Below, piece after piece: positions 1 through 6,676 of a DNA stretch of 21,364 nt; position 1 is the first letter of the stretch; each line of letters begins with the position of its first letter. The stretch covers positions 1-21,364 of the forward strand of contig CAKUKR010000038.1 of assembly GCA_934663645.1 (NCBI GenBank). Direction: 5' to 3'. The notes under the pieces were generated by a model. The model worked only from the letters and a program-made list of their open reading frames with translations, searched no databases and had not been told where the DNA came from. The position numbers and the translations under genes are program-made. Source of the DNA: an uncultured Muribaculaceae bacterium (GTDB lineage Bacteria > Bacteroidota > Bacteroidia > Bacteroidales > Muribaculaceae).

Positions 1-85
1 TCGCTTTTCATGACGCTAAGTTACTCATTCATTCCCAAACTCCACATACTTTACCCATACTATATGTTACAGAGCCAGAATTGCC

Positions 86-706
86 TTGTTTTATGCAAGA
101 GCCAAGGCTCTGAAGTATAAACACGCCTATGGTTGGGATGATGCTATCCGTGATGCGATTTTGGCGATAGGTGATATGAATTTGAGTCCTTCCGACTCCA
201 CAAAGGAAAAGTGGCTGAGGTTGGGCTATGATACAGCCAAGAACACCAGAGAGTGGGGATTTGCATATAAACTCAAAGCCGTTGGCAGAAGCGGCAATGA
301 TATCTTATGTACGATGACAATTTATGATACGGACAAGTGCCAAAATCTGAAAGTCCCGTACAGCAACCGTAATCGCTTCATCCTTGATTCTGCTGCACCG
401 ACGTTATCTTCATGGGATATGGGGTATCGAATGAGAGCGCAGGAGGATGTGGATGGGCATCTGCACCTCTATAAAAATCAGAAGGAAATACCCAACTGTG
501 TATTTGACACTATAATAGAGAATTTCAAGGAGCGAGAAAACGGAGAGATATCAGCTATTGTAGTGTGCAATGACAAGTGGTACAAGATTGTCAACAATGA
601 TACTCGTCCGCAAATGCTTGCAATGGAATCGTTGATAAGGAGAATAGCGAGACGGGTTGTATCAGAACTGCGCAGAAGGTTTGGCAGGAAAAGTCTTGTC
701 GGCTAA
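86..706 (+). CDS. Hypothetical protein, 5' end uncertain
   Basis: I do not recognise this protein. Read from a TTG at 86 it has 206 residues; the frame stays open back to 20, just after a stop at 17-19, with no in-frame ATG or GTG upstream, and the first internal ATG (176) would remove about 30 residues. The start is therefore unsure, and the gene may be a remnant whose original 5' end has been lost or frameshifted. The middle has a mixed, soluble-looking composition. The last 25 residues are strongly basic (RRIARRVVSELRRRFGRK), which could bind nucleic acid or a membrane surface. No signal peptide or membrane span is evident. The DNA is visibly richer in A and T than the genes that follow, which fits an acquired gene. 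Function is unknown. Confidence 0.5.
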   Translation: MFYARAKALKYKHAYGWDDAIRDAILAIGDMNLSPSDSTKEKWLRLGYDTAKNTREWGFAYKLKAVGRSGNDILCTMTIYDTDKCQNLKVPYSNRNRFILDSAAPTLSSWDMGYRMRAQEDVDGHLHLYKNQKEIPNCVFDTIIENFKERENGEISAIVVCNDKWYKIVNNDTRPQMLAMESLIRRIARRVVSELRRRFGRKSLVG

Positions 707-724
707 ATGACGGTCCCAACGCTT

Positions 725-740
725 AGCCGGCTTTTCGGCT
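725..740. terminator. Small GC-rich hairpin after the first gene
   Basis: AGCCG and CGGCT form a perfect 5-bp stem around a T-rich loop, 18 bases past the stop at 706. No T-run follows on the plus strand, so its role as a terminator is only suggested by position. Confidence 0.35.
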
Positions 741-791
741 GATTGGACTTAGAGGCTTTAAGGCCGATAGGGTCTTTAATGTAAAAGCACA

Positions 792-819
792 CATGGCGTG
801 CCGAAGAGGACATGCCATG
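792..819 (-). terminator. Candidate terminator of the lipoprotein gene
   Basis: CATGGCGTG and CATGCCATG pair over nine positions (one G-T wobble) around a purine-rich loop. On the minus strand the hairpin lies about 40 bases past the lipoprotein stop and is followed by a T-rich stretch (TGTGCTTTTA), which fits an intrinsic terminator for leftward transcription. Confidence 0.5.
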
Positions 820-858
820 CGGTTATGTTATGGGAAATTTTGTGGAAAGGGTGGTGGG

Positions 859-1419
859 TCAGTCGGCGGGAGCGTCTTCGGGGTAGGTGACGGTGATTTC
901 GTAGCCGTCGCTGTTGACCTCGAAGTTGCGAGACAGGATTATCCCATCGTTGTCGAGGAAATATCGGCCGAGGTTGTCGATGTTGAATGTCGCGGCGAAG
1001 TCAAATTCGTATAGGCCGGTTTGCTCGAGGGCATCTGTCGTTCGCGAGAAACTAACCCATGTGCGTGTCAAGATGCCCATGTGGTACTCTTCGTTGGTTG
1101 AGGGCACGAAACTTTCTTTGGCCTTCTGTGTGACGTAGTATTTCCCTTTCATGGGGTATGCATCGCATACTACTTCATGGTTGTATACCTTGTTGCCAAT
1201 GGGGTAGACTGCTTCAGGCTTGCCGTCGCAGGCGATGTGCAGCTCCATGTCGGTCGCCTCGAACTGGTCATCAGTGGAGGTGATCTGGATGTTGAAGCTG
1301 GCGGATGTGATTTTCTTTGGCTCGGGTTGCGGCTCGGGCTTCTCGTCGGAGCAGGAGGTAAAGCCCGGGAGCAGTGTGAGTGCGGCAGCGGCGAGCAAAC
1401 CGTATCTCAGAGTCTTCAT
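859..1419 (-). CDS. Secreted lipoprotein of unknown function
   Basis: The 186-residue product starts with a classic lipoprotein signal peptide: a basic start (MKTLR), a hydrophobic core, and a lipobox ending at Cys23 (GFTSC). After the cysteine come SDE and a short KPEPQPEPKK linker, an acidic/proline-rich start typical of lipoproteins placed on the Bacteroidales outer membrane. The rest (about residues 40-186) is rich in alternating hydrophobic and polar residues and looks like beta structure, but I see no domain I can name. The gene is monocistronic, with its own TTG-N20-TAACTTTG promoter about 45 bases upstream and a hairpin downstream. A role in binding or scaffolding at the cell surface is possible but not shown by the sequence. 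Confidence 0.8.
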   Translation of the reverse strand: MKTLRYGLLAAAALTLLPGFTSCSDEKPEPQPEPKKITSASFNIQITSTDDQFEATDMELHIACDGKPEAVYPIGNKVYNHEVVCDAYPMKGKYYVTQKAKESFVPSTNEEYHMGILTRTWVSFSRTTDALEQTGLYEFDFAATFNIDNLGRYFLDNDGIILSRNFEVNSDGYEITVTYPEDAPAD

Positions 1420-1462
1420 GGTGGTAGTTTTTTGTGTTTGTAAATGTTAGTTATATCTGTTG

Positions 1463-1493
1463 CAAAGTTAGATGAAATATCTGAGACTGCCAA
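1463..1493 (-). promoter_or_regulatory. Bacteroidetes promoter of the lipoprotein gene
   Basis: On the minus strand, TTG (1493-1491), exactly 20 bases, then TAACTTTG (1470-1463). This matches the -33/-7 promoter described for Bacteroides. It predicts transcription starting near 1459, about 40 bases before the ATG at 1419. Confidence 0.7.
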
Positions 1494-1520
1494 ATGCCGT
1501 ATGTGCTGCGGGGGGAAATG

Positions 1521-1856
1521 TCATTTTTGCATCTGGGCCAGGCCCCATTGTATCATCTCGCGGAGTATGGGTATGAACGAGTCTCCTTTTTCGGTTATGG
1601 AGTATTCCACTTTCGGGGGTACAGACGGATAGAGCGTGCGGCATATCATGCCGTCAGCCGTGAGTGTTTTCAGCGTGGCACTGAGCACTTTCGGCGAGAT
1701 GTCGGGCAGGGCGTGGGCTATCTCGTTGAAGCGCAGGCAGCGGGTCTCGCCGAGCATGGCGAGGACGAGCAGCCCCCATTTTGTGCTGAAGTGGGATATG
1801 ACGTTGCGGATTGGGCATCCGCCTGTCCCGGAAAATTTTTTCAGTTTGTCGTTCAT
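1521..1856 (-). CDS. HxlR-family winged-helix transcription regulator
   Basis: The 111-residue protein has the full length and layout of the HxlR (MarR-like) family: an N-terminal CPIRNV with the conserved cysteine (Cys14), a helix-turn-helix core with KWGLLVLAML and LRFNEIAHALPDISPKVLS, and a wing with the family signature PPKVEYSITEKG near residues 81-92. The C-terminal helix is the usual dimerisation helix. Family members bind palindromic operators as dimers, and many sense quinones, aldehydes or other electrophiles through that cysteine. It is head-to-head with a cupin gene, and the gap carries two related palindromes that are its likely operators, so it probably controls both itself and the cupin. 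The leader is about 120 bases long. The inducer is unknown. Confidence 0.93.
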   Translation of the reverse strand: MNDKLKKFSGTGGCPIRNVISHFSTKWGLLVLAMLGETRCLRFNEIAHALPDISPKVLSATLKTLTADGMICRTLYPSVPPKVEYSITEKGDSFIPILREMIQWGLAQMQK

Positions 1857-1898
1857 TTTTTCTTGCTGACAATCAGTGTTTGCTACTTGGAAGTAAGC

Positions 1899-1918
1899 AG
1901 GTTACCTGCGGGTAACCT
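1899..1918. promoter_or_regulatory. Candidate HxlR operator 1 (palindrome)
   Basis: AGGTTACC-TGCG-GGTAACCT is a perfect 8-4-8 palindrome. It ends one base before the -33 TTG (1920-1922) of the cupin promoter and lies within the predicted leader of the regulator gene. It shares the half-site AGGTTAYC with the second palindrome about 60 bp away. Confidence 0.65.
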
Positions 1919-1919
1919 C

Positions 1920-1950
1920 TTGCAAGTGTCGTGTGGAGGGAGTAACTTTG
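1920..1950 (+). promoter_or_regulatory. Promoter of the cupin gene
   Basis: TTG (1920-1922), 20 bases, TAACTTTG (1943-1950). Predicted start near 1954, giving a leader of about 60 bases before the ATG at 2015. It points directly at the regulator's own promoter. Confidence 0.7.
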
Positions 1951-1960
1951 CACTATCAAA

Positions 1961-1977
1961 AGGTTATCTGATAACCT
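1961..1977. promoter_or_regulatory. Candidate HxlR operator 2 between facing promoters
   Basis: AGGTTATC-T-GATAACCT is a perfect 8-1-8 palindrome (17 bases). It lies between the predicted plus-strand start (about 1954) and minus-strand start (about 1977), so a bound dimer should block both promoters at once. Confidence 0.65.
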
Positions 1978-1980
1978 TGG

Positions 1981-2011
1981 CAAAGTTAATATATAATCTG
2001 AAATAACGCAA
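1981..2011 (-). promoter_or_regulatory. Promoter of the HxlR regulator gene
   Basis: Minus-strand TTG (2011-2009), exactly 20 bases, then TAACTTTG (1988-1981). Predicted start near 1977, which is downstream (in plus coordinates) of the predicted cupin start at about 1954, so the two transcripts overlap by about 24 bases. Confidence 0.65.
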
Positions 2012-2014
2012 GTC

Positions 2015-2428
2015 ATGAGCGAATTGAAGAAACTGAATGAGGGAGCGAAGTTCTCCCACGGAACAGTCGGAAACCTCGGCGAGTTTGCTGGCAAGGTGTT
2101 TGTCAAGGATGTCCTTGGCGAGACATCGTGTGAAATCTCCTTCGGCACGCTTGCCCCGGGCGAGGCGGTGCCGTTCTTCCACAGCCACAAGGAGAATGAG
2201 GAGAACTATATCGTGCTGTCGGGCAAAGGCGCGTTTCAGGTCGATGACGACGTGTTCGCCGTCGGCGAGGGCTCTGTGGTGCGCGTGGCCACGGGTTGTG
2301 ACCGCAACATCAAGAACACTGCTGAAAGCGGCAACCTGACGTATATCTGCATACAGGCACGCGAGGGCAGTCTGGGCGGCTACACGATGACGGACGCTGT
2401 GGTTACGGAGCGCAAGTCGCTGCTGTGA
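2015..2428 (+). CDS. Small single-domain cupin protein
   Basis: The 137-residue product is one cupin barrel. Motif 1 is seen as PFFHSHKENEENYIVLSGKG (residues about 53-72), with two histidines and a glutamate able to bind a metal. Motif 2 (GEGSVVRVATGCDRNIKN) is altered: the usual proline and the third metal-binding histidine are replaced by Ala and Arg, so metal binding may be incomplete or a different ligand used. No signal peptide, so cytoplasmic. It is controlled from a promoter interlocked with that of the neighbouring HxlR regulator, which suggests a response gene for a small reactive or toxic compound. The substrate and reaction cannot be read from the sequence; isomerase, dioxygenase or binding roles all occur in the family. 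Confidence 0.88.
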   Translation: MSELKKLNEGAKFSHGTVGNLGEFAGKVFVKDVLGETSCEISFGTLAPGEAVPFFHSHKENEENYIVLSGKGAFQVDDDVFAVGEGSVVRVATGCDRNIKNTAESGNLTYICIQAREGSLGGYTMTDAVVTERKSLL

Positions 2429-2487
2429 TACTCCGTGTTTGAAGATTTGTAAGTGTGCAAATTGTTGAATTGCAATGACTTGGTTGC

Positions 2488-2507
2488 GGACACGGCACGC
2501 CGTGTCC
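2488..2507. repeat. Perfect palindrome between convergent genes (REP-like)
   Basis: GGACACGGC-AC-GCCGTGTCC is a 9-2-9 perfect palindrome between the stop of the cupin gene (2428) and the stop of the long minus-strand operon (2526). It could act as a bidirectional terminator hairpin, but neither side has a T-run. Its form resembles dispersed extragenic palindromes; copies elsewhere in the genome would decide. Confidence 0.55.
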
Positions 2508-2525
2508 CTACCTTGTCGCTGTGTG

Positions 2526-2849
2526 TCAGCTGACCATTTTCAGCCCGACAATGGAGATGATGAGGGTGGTGATGAATACCAGCCTCCAGAGCGTCGCTGG
2601 CTCGTGAAGGAACAGTATGCCGACGATGACTGTGCCGACTGCGCCTATCCCGGTCCATACGGGGTAGGCCGTTCCTATGGGTATGGTCTGCACGGCCTTG
2701 GCGAGCAGCGTCATGCTCAGCGCGAGCGACAGTAGGAAGCCGCCTATCCAAAGCCAGTATTCAGTGCCGGCAGCTTCTTTGGCCTTGCCGAGGCAGAATG
2801 CGAAGCCGGTCTCGAACAGTCCGGCGATTATGAGAATTATCCAGTTCAT
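2526..2849 (-). CDS. SMR-family membrane transporter, SugE/Gdx-like
   Basis: The 107-residue protein has the four tightly packed membrane helices of the small multidrug resistance family: IILIIAGLFETGFAF, WLWIGGFLLSLALSMTLLA, IPIGTAYPVWTGIGAVGTVIVGILF and RLVFITTLIISIVGL. The essential Glu13 is present in helix 1, and GTAYPVWTGIGAVG is close to SugE/Gdx proteins, which export guanidinium and work as dual-topology dimers. Position 16 is Phe where Gdx proteins usually have Trp, so the substrate is uncertain. The ATG at 2849 overlaps the stop of the CMP-sugar synthase gene by four bases (ATGA), so it is translated with that operon; an upstream reading of the same frame to 3014 lies inside that gene and is not used. 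In this setting it might move a sugar-lipid or amine by-product, which is inference. Confidence 0.85.
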   Translation of the reverse strand: MNWIILIIAGLFETGFAFCLGKAKEAAGTEYWLWIGGFLLSLALSMTLLAKAVQTIPIGTAYPVWTGIGAVGTVIVGILFLHEPATLWRLVFITTLIISIVGLKMVS

Positions 2850-3544
2850 AGCGTGGCGTAGAGGGCTTCGGCTATCTGCCAGTCGAGGGGCGTGTCGAGA
2901 TCCACGCTCCTTGCTGCATCCATTGGCGAGGGTATGCGTTTCGGGAAGTCTGACATCGGCATACGGCGCAGCGAGGCGGTTGTGATGACGTACACTGCAC
3001 CGTTGTATTCCCACACTTTGGGCGCGTCCTGCCGGCGTGTGAAACGGCCGTCGCCTTTCGAGATGTGCAGACAGCCGTCGGCATCTGTCTCGTATGCGTT
3101 GTAGTATGGGTTTGTGGCGGCCTCTTTGACCGACACTACCATGTCTATTTCAGGGGTCCACAGGTCTATGGCAGCGCGGATGTCCTCGATGCGGCGCAGC
3201 GGCGAGGTGGCTTGCAGCAGCACCATGCGCTGGTAGTCGATGCCGCGGTCGCGGTAGAAGTCGAGTGCATGGAGCAGCACCCCGTATGTGCCGGCAGAGT
3301 CTGTGGCAAGGCTTGCCGGGCGCATGAACGGCACGTCCAGCCCATAGCCGCGCACCGTCTGCGCTATCTCTTCGGAATCTGTTGAGACGCAGATGTCGGC
3401 AGCGTCGGCAAAGGCGCGTGCATGGTCTATGGAGTGGCATATCAGCGGCTTGCCGGCAAATGGCTTGATGTTTTTGCCCGGGATGCCCTTGCTGCCGCCT
3501 CGCGCGGGTATGATGAACAGGGTGCGTATGTTGTCAGAGGTCAT
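2846..3544 (-). CDS. legF: CMP-nonulosonic acid synthase (NeuA/LegF-type cytidylyltransferase)
   Basis: The 232-residue protein belongs to the acylneuraminate cytidylyltransferase family, which joins CTP and a nine-carbon keto sugar acid to give the CMP-sugar used by glycosyltransferases. The nucleotide-binding motif IPARGGSKGIPGKN is at residues 12-25, followed by family blocks STDSEEIA, LLQATSPLR and the sugar-binding stretch RRQDAPKVWEYNGAVYV. Length and motifs are full; there is no C-terminal hydrolase or phosphatase domain as in longer NeuA proteins. The ATG at 3544 lies within the end of the epimerase gene (11-base overlap), and its stop overlaps the SMR start. The symbol legF is given because the neighbours look legionaminic-type; neuA or pseF activity cannot be excluded by sequence alone. 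Confidence 0.88.
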   Translation of the reverse strand: MTSDNIRTLFIIPARGGSKGIPGKNIKPFAGKPLICHSIDHARAFADAADICVSTDSEEIAQTVRGYGLDVPFMRPASLATDSAGTYGVLLHALDFYRDRGIDYQRMVLLQATSPLRRIEDIRAAIDLWTPEIDMVVSVKEAATNPYYNAYETDADGCLHISKGDGRFTRRQDAPKVWEYNGAVYVITTASLRRMPMSDFPKRIPSPMDAARSVDLDTPLDWQIAEALYATL

Positions 3545-4676
3545 AGAAACGCTTTACGGGGTATGGTGTGAAATGTGTGGAGAGAATGGTGTCGGTCATC
3601 AGCGCGAGCGTGTTGGGGCGTGCATACGGGTTGTCGCATGTTGCGGCTAGGGCTTTTGTCTCGGGCGAGAGTGCAGCCCTCAGCCCGGCGGCAATCTCGT
3701 TGGCGGTCTCGCCGCAGCGTATCACCGATGCCGCGTGTGTCCTGCCGTCCTGCCGGTGGCCGATGTCGAGCGTAGGTATGCCCATGGACGGCACTTCCAC
3801 TATCCCGCCCGAACTGTTTCCGACCACAGCCTCGACGTGGCGCAGAGCCGAGAGGTATCTCACTCTGCCGAGCGAGGGGATGGCGTGCGCTCGCTTCGGG
3901 TTGCGCCTTACATAGTCCTCTATCAAGGCTATGAGCGGAGTCGGGTCAACGTCGTTGTTGGGGTATGTGAACAGGATATTCCTGTCGGGAAACCGGTCGA
4001 GAGCCGCGAGCAGGTTGCCGTACTGCTCTTCGGGCGGCAGCGCGGAGAGGGTGGCTGCGTGGAGGGTGACGAGAAGCGTGTTGCTGCTAAGGGCGAAGCC
4101 GAGCGACTGTTCGAGGCTTGCGAGTGACATCGGCTTGACATTCATAATGTTATGTATGCCTATAGCCCCGGTGGAGACAACTCGCTGCGGGTCTTCCCCC
4201 ATCTGGACGATGCGCTGCCTGTACTGTTCAGTCTCGGTGAGGTGGAGGTATGCCATTTTTGTTATGGCATGGCGGAAGCAGTCGTCAAACGCGCCGTAGC
4301 TGACTGCGCCGCCTGCGATGTGCACTATCGGCACTCCGGCGAGTACGGCAGCCTGTGCCACGCCTGTCATCTCAAACCTGTCGCCGAGTATTACAATGGC
4401 ATCAGGCTTGACCTGCGACAGCAGCTTGTGGAAGCCGGTGATGCAGCCGGCGGCAATGGCGGCATGGTCGCCCGACACCGGTATTCTGACCGGCTTGAAG
4501 CCGTCAGCCTCGATTTCGGAGACGGTCATGCCAGTCTGCGGCAGCAGGTGCATATTGGTTGCAGCGACGGTTATTTCCGCGCCACGGCGTTGCAGTTCGG
4601 CAGCGACTGGAGACAGCAGCCCCCAGTCGGCGCGAGTGCTTGAGGCAATGACGATATGCAACCCTCTGTCTGTCAT
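3534..4676 (-). CDS. legG: Hydrolysing NDP-sugar 2-epimerase (NeuC/LegG type), altered active-site motif
   Basis: The 380-residue GT-B-fold enzyme should release NDP and invert carbon 2 of a nucleotide amino sugar to give the ManNAc-like substrate of the synthase next door. Family blocks are clear: STRADWGLL near 13-21, GDRFE at 98-102, DDCFRHAITKMAYLHLT at 131-147, a His at 206, TYPNND, and GNSSGGIVEVPSMGIPTLDIGHRQDGR-like ending near the C-terminal third. Unusual is the motif normally read HIxGGE/D: here it is HIAGGAVSYG (119-128), with Ala at both places (121 and 124) where family members usually carry an acidic residue. The catalytic Asp of GDR (99) and Asp131/132 are kept. Its ATG overlaps the synthase stop by four bases (ATGA). 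Confidence 0.87.
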   Translation of the reverse strand: MTDRGLHIVIASSTRADWGLLSPVAAELQRRGAEITVAATNMHLLPQTGMTVSEIEADGFKPVRIPVSGDHAAIAAGCITGFHKLLSQVKPDAIVILGDRFEMTGVAQAAVLAGVPIVHIAGGAVSYGAFDDCFRHAITKMAYLHLTETEQYRQRIVQMGEDPQRVVSTGAIGIHNIMNVKPMSLASLEQSLGFALSSNTLLVTLHAATLSALPPEEQYGNLLAALDRFPDRNILFTYPNNDVDPTPLIALIEDYVRRNPKRAHAIPSLGRVRYLSALRHVEAVVGNSSGGIVEVPSMGIPTLDIGHRQDGRTHAASVIRCGETANEIAAGLRAALSPETKALAATCDNPYARPNTLALMTDTILSTHFTPYPVKRFYDL

Positions 4677-5713
4677 AGCGTGATGAGGGAGTCGTATGGG
4701 AAGTCGGCGACAGCGGCAGTGCCGACCACCTCGTCCCAGCGCATCGGGGAAATGCCGTTGCCCGGCCGCTTGACGGTAATGTTCTCCTCGGAGAGTATCT
4801 CGCCACGGCGTATGTCGCGGGCGGCGACGATGCTTTTGCGGGCTATTGGCATATTCTTGCTTTCCGACGCTGACACCACCTTTTCGGCAGAGCCGAGAGC
4901 CTGTTCGATGTTGCGTATTGCGGCTACCATGGCTTTCAGTTCGCCGGGTTCGAGCGAGGCCTTGTGGTCAGGGCCGGGGAGTGAGCGGTCGAGCGTGAAA
5001 TGCTTCTCGATGACGTGTGCGCCGCGAGCCACGGCTGCAACGGGCACTTCAATGCCGACGGTGTGGTCGGAATATCCGGTGCGCACGCCGAGCCGCTCGG
5101 CTATGGTGTCCATGGCGCGTAGGTTGACGTCGCAGAAAGGAGTGGGGTACTCCGTGTTGCAGTGCAGCACCGTAATCTGGTCACGAGAGAGAGAGGACTG
5201 CGAGGGGTATTTTGCGGATGTCCCGGTCAGTATCTCTATAGCCGTCTCTATTTCGTCGAGGGTGGACATGCCGGTTGACATGATGACGGGTATCCCCTTG
5301 GCGGCGATGCGGCGCAGGTAGGGGAGGTTGGTTATCTCTCCAGAGGGTATCTTGAAGTAGTCCTGCCCGAGGTCTGCGAGGAAATCGACGGAAACGAGGT
5401 CGAAGGGGGTGCTCATGAAGCCGATGCCGACCTGGCGGCACAGCTCTTTTAGCTCAATGTAGTCATTCAGCGGCAGGTGTATGGCGCGGCACATGTCGAG
5501 CTGCGACTCATCGCTGCCGGTGGTGGATTTCTGGTACTCAGCCTTGTCGGCAATGGAGGATATGACGAGTTCGGGCACAGCGGTCTGGAACTTGACATAG
5601 TCAGCGCCGGCCTCGTGAGCTGCCAGCACCATTTGCCGCGCCATTTCGAGCGAACCGTTGTGGTTCACCCCGGCCTCGGCGATTATGGTGACGTGTCTGC
5701 GGTCTGTGTTCAT
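4673..5713 (-). CDS. legI: Nonulosonic acid synthase (NeuB/LegI type)
   Basis: This 346-residue enzyme condenses phosphoenolpyruvate with a six-carbon amino sugar to give a nine-carbon sugar acid. The TIM-barrel domain shows EAGVNHNG (13-20), KFQT, STPFD, KIPSGE, STGMS, LHCNTEYPTP, GYSDHT and EKHFTLDRSLPGPDHKASLEP. The C-terminal antifreeze-like SAF domain (about 285-346) holds ARKSIVAARDIRRGE and a KRPGNGISP tail. The LHCNTEYPTP block is more like legionaminic acid synthases than like N-acetylneuraminate synthases (LHCTSxYP), so the substrate is probably a 6-deoxy-diamino sugar or a relative; this is a judgement from remembered sequences. Twelve bases separate it from the ATP-grasp gene, and its stop overlaps the epimerase start. 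Confidence 0.92.
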   Translation of the reverse strand: MNTDRRHVTIIAEAGVNHNGSLEMARQMVLAAHEAGADYVKFQTAVPELVISSIADKAEYQKSTTGSDESQLDMCRAIHLPLNDYIELKELCRQVGIGFMSTPFDLVSVDFLADLGQDYFKIPSGEITNLPYLRRIAAKGIPVIMSTGMSTLDEIETAIEILTGTSAKYPSQSSLSRDQITVLHCNTEYPTPFCDVNLRAMDTIAERLGVRTGYSDHTVGIEVPVAAVARGAHVIEKHFTLDRSLPGPDHKASLEPGELKAMVAAIRNIEQALGSAEKVVSASESKNMPIARKSIVAARDIRRGEILSEENITVKRPGNGISPMRWDEVVGTAAVADFPYDSLITL

Positions 5714-5725
5714 GTCGTGAGGGTG

Positions 5726-6676
5726 TCAACGGTTGTAGAAAATGGCCTCTTTCTGGTATCGGGCCATCACGGTGTGGTTGCTCCAGTCGTTGCAAGGCTT
5801 CACGCCCACGCCGAGCGCTTCGGAGAGTATGTAGTCGGGAATCGGCGCACCGGCATAGATGGAGCATATCACGCCGCCGCCGAGGCGCGGGTTTATCTCC
5901 ATGAGCATATAGCGGCCAGTCTTTTTGTCGTGCAGGAACTGCAGCGTCACCGGGCCGATGAAGCCGAAAGCGGCTATGACGCGGCGCGACATTTCCTCGA
6001 GCATCTCGTTGCGGCACGTCTGCGTGCGTGTCACCTCGCCGCCCATGACCTCAATGCGCAGCCTTGGGACGGCGACAAGCGTTTCGCCGGCTTGCGACAC
6101 GTAGCAGTCAACGGTGTATTCCTCGGCGTTCTCTATGTATTCCTGCACGAGGTAATCTTGGAGGTTCGCGAGGTGCATGAGGTCTTCGAGGTTGTAGAAC
6201 ACCTTTATGCCACGCGAGGCAGAGCCGTGGCGCGGCTTGGCTATCGCCGGCATTTCGGCGTTGATGACGGAGTATGTCTTGGGTATGTCGATCTTCTTGT
6301 CACGGAACGCCTTGGCGGCTTCCACCTTGTCAAACATCTGCTTGGCGATGTCGAAGTCGCTGACCGGGATGAACACTTCCGGAAGGGCCTCACGGCATTT
6401 GGCGGCTATCTCTATAGCGCCGTCCACAAACGGCAGTATTATGTCTACTGAATGTTCCTCAGCCACGCGGGTTATGTCTGCGACCACGTCCGGGTCGCTC
6501 CATTTCAGCCCGACGATTACCTGTCCGACTACTGCTATGGGCACTTGCGACATGAGCTCGTAGCTGAGTATTCGCACGTCATAGCCGAGGCGTTGCCCGC
6601 TCTTGATGAGCAGCTCCGCCATAGAGACGCGGCGTGCGCCTCCCAGCATGAGCACTGTGAGTCTGTTCTGCTTCAT
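5726..6676 (-). CDS. ATP-grasp ligase in the nonulosonic acid operon
   Basis: The 316-residue protein has the ATP-grasp layout of carbamoyl-phosphate-synthase-like and PylC-like ligases: an N-terminal pre-ATP-grasp domain starting VLMLGGARRVSMAELL, a nucleotide-binding lysine and glycine loop AKPRHGSASRG (146-156), acidic ATP ligands in QEYIENAEEYTVD (178-190), and the magnesium-binding LMEINPRLGGG (258-268). Such enzymes activate a carboxylate as an acyl phosphate and join it to an amine or similar group. It touches the dehydratase gene with no spacer and sits before the synthase gene, so it probably acts on a sugar intermediate, perhaps adding an amino acid or other acid. That role is inference; donor and acceptor cannot be read from the sequence. 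No LegC or LegH homologue is present beside it. Confidence 0.85.
   Translation of the reverse strand: MKQNRLTVLMLGGARRVSMAELLIKSGQRLGYDVRILSYELMSQVPIAVVGQVIVGLKWSDPDVVADITRVAEEHSVDIILPFVDGAIEIAAKCREALPEVFIPVSDFDIAKQMFDKVEAAKAFRDKKIDIPKTYSVINAEMPAIAKPRHGSASRGIKVFYNLEDLMHLANLQDYLVQEYIENAEEYTVDCYVSQAGETLVAVPRLRIEVMGGEVTRTQTCRNEMLEEMSRRVIAAFGFIGPVTLQFLHDKKTGRYMLMEINPRLGGGVICSIYAGAPIPDYILSEALGVGVKPCNDWSNHTVMARYQKEAIFYNR

Noticed and set aside
1494..2006. Plus-strand coding region opposite the HxlR gene
   Set aside because: It is the antisense of a clear HxlR protein, lacks recognisable domains, and runs through the operator region.
2850..3014. Longer SMR protein with an N-terminal extension
   Set aside because: The extension overlaps the CMP-sugar synthase gene and shows no family features; SMR proteins are about 105-110 residues and the ATG at 2849 gives 107.
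5477..6451. Long plus-strand frame of 324 codons
   Set aside because: It mirrors the ATP-grasp and synthase genes, whose motifs are unmistakable; GC-rich DNA yields long antisense frames.
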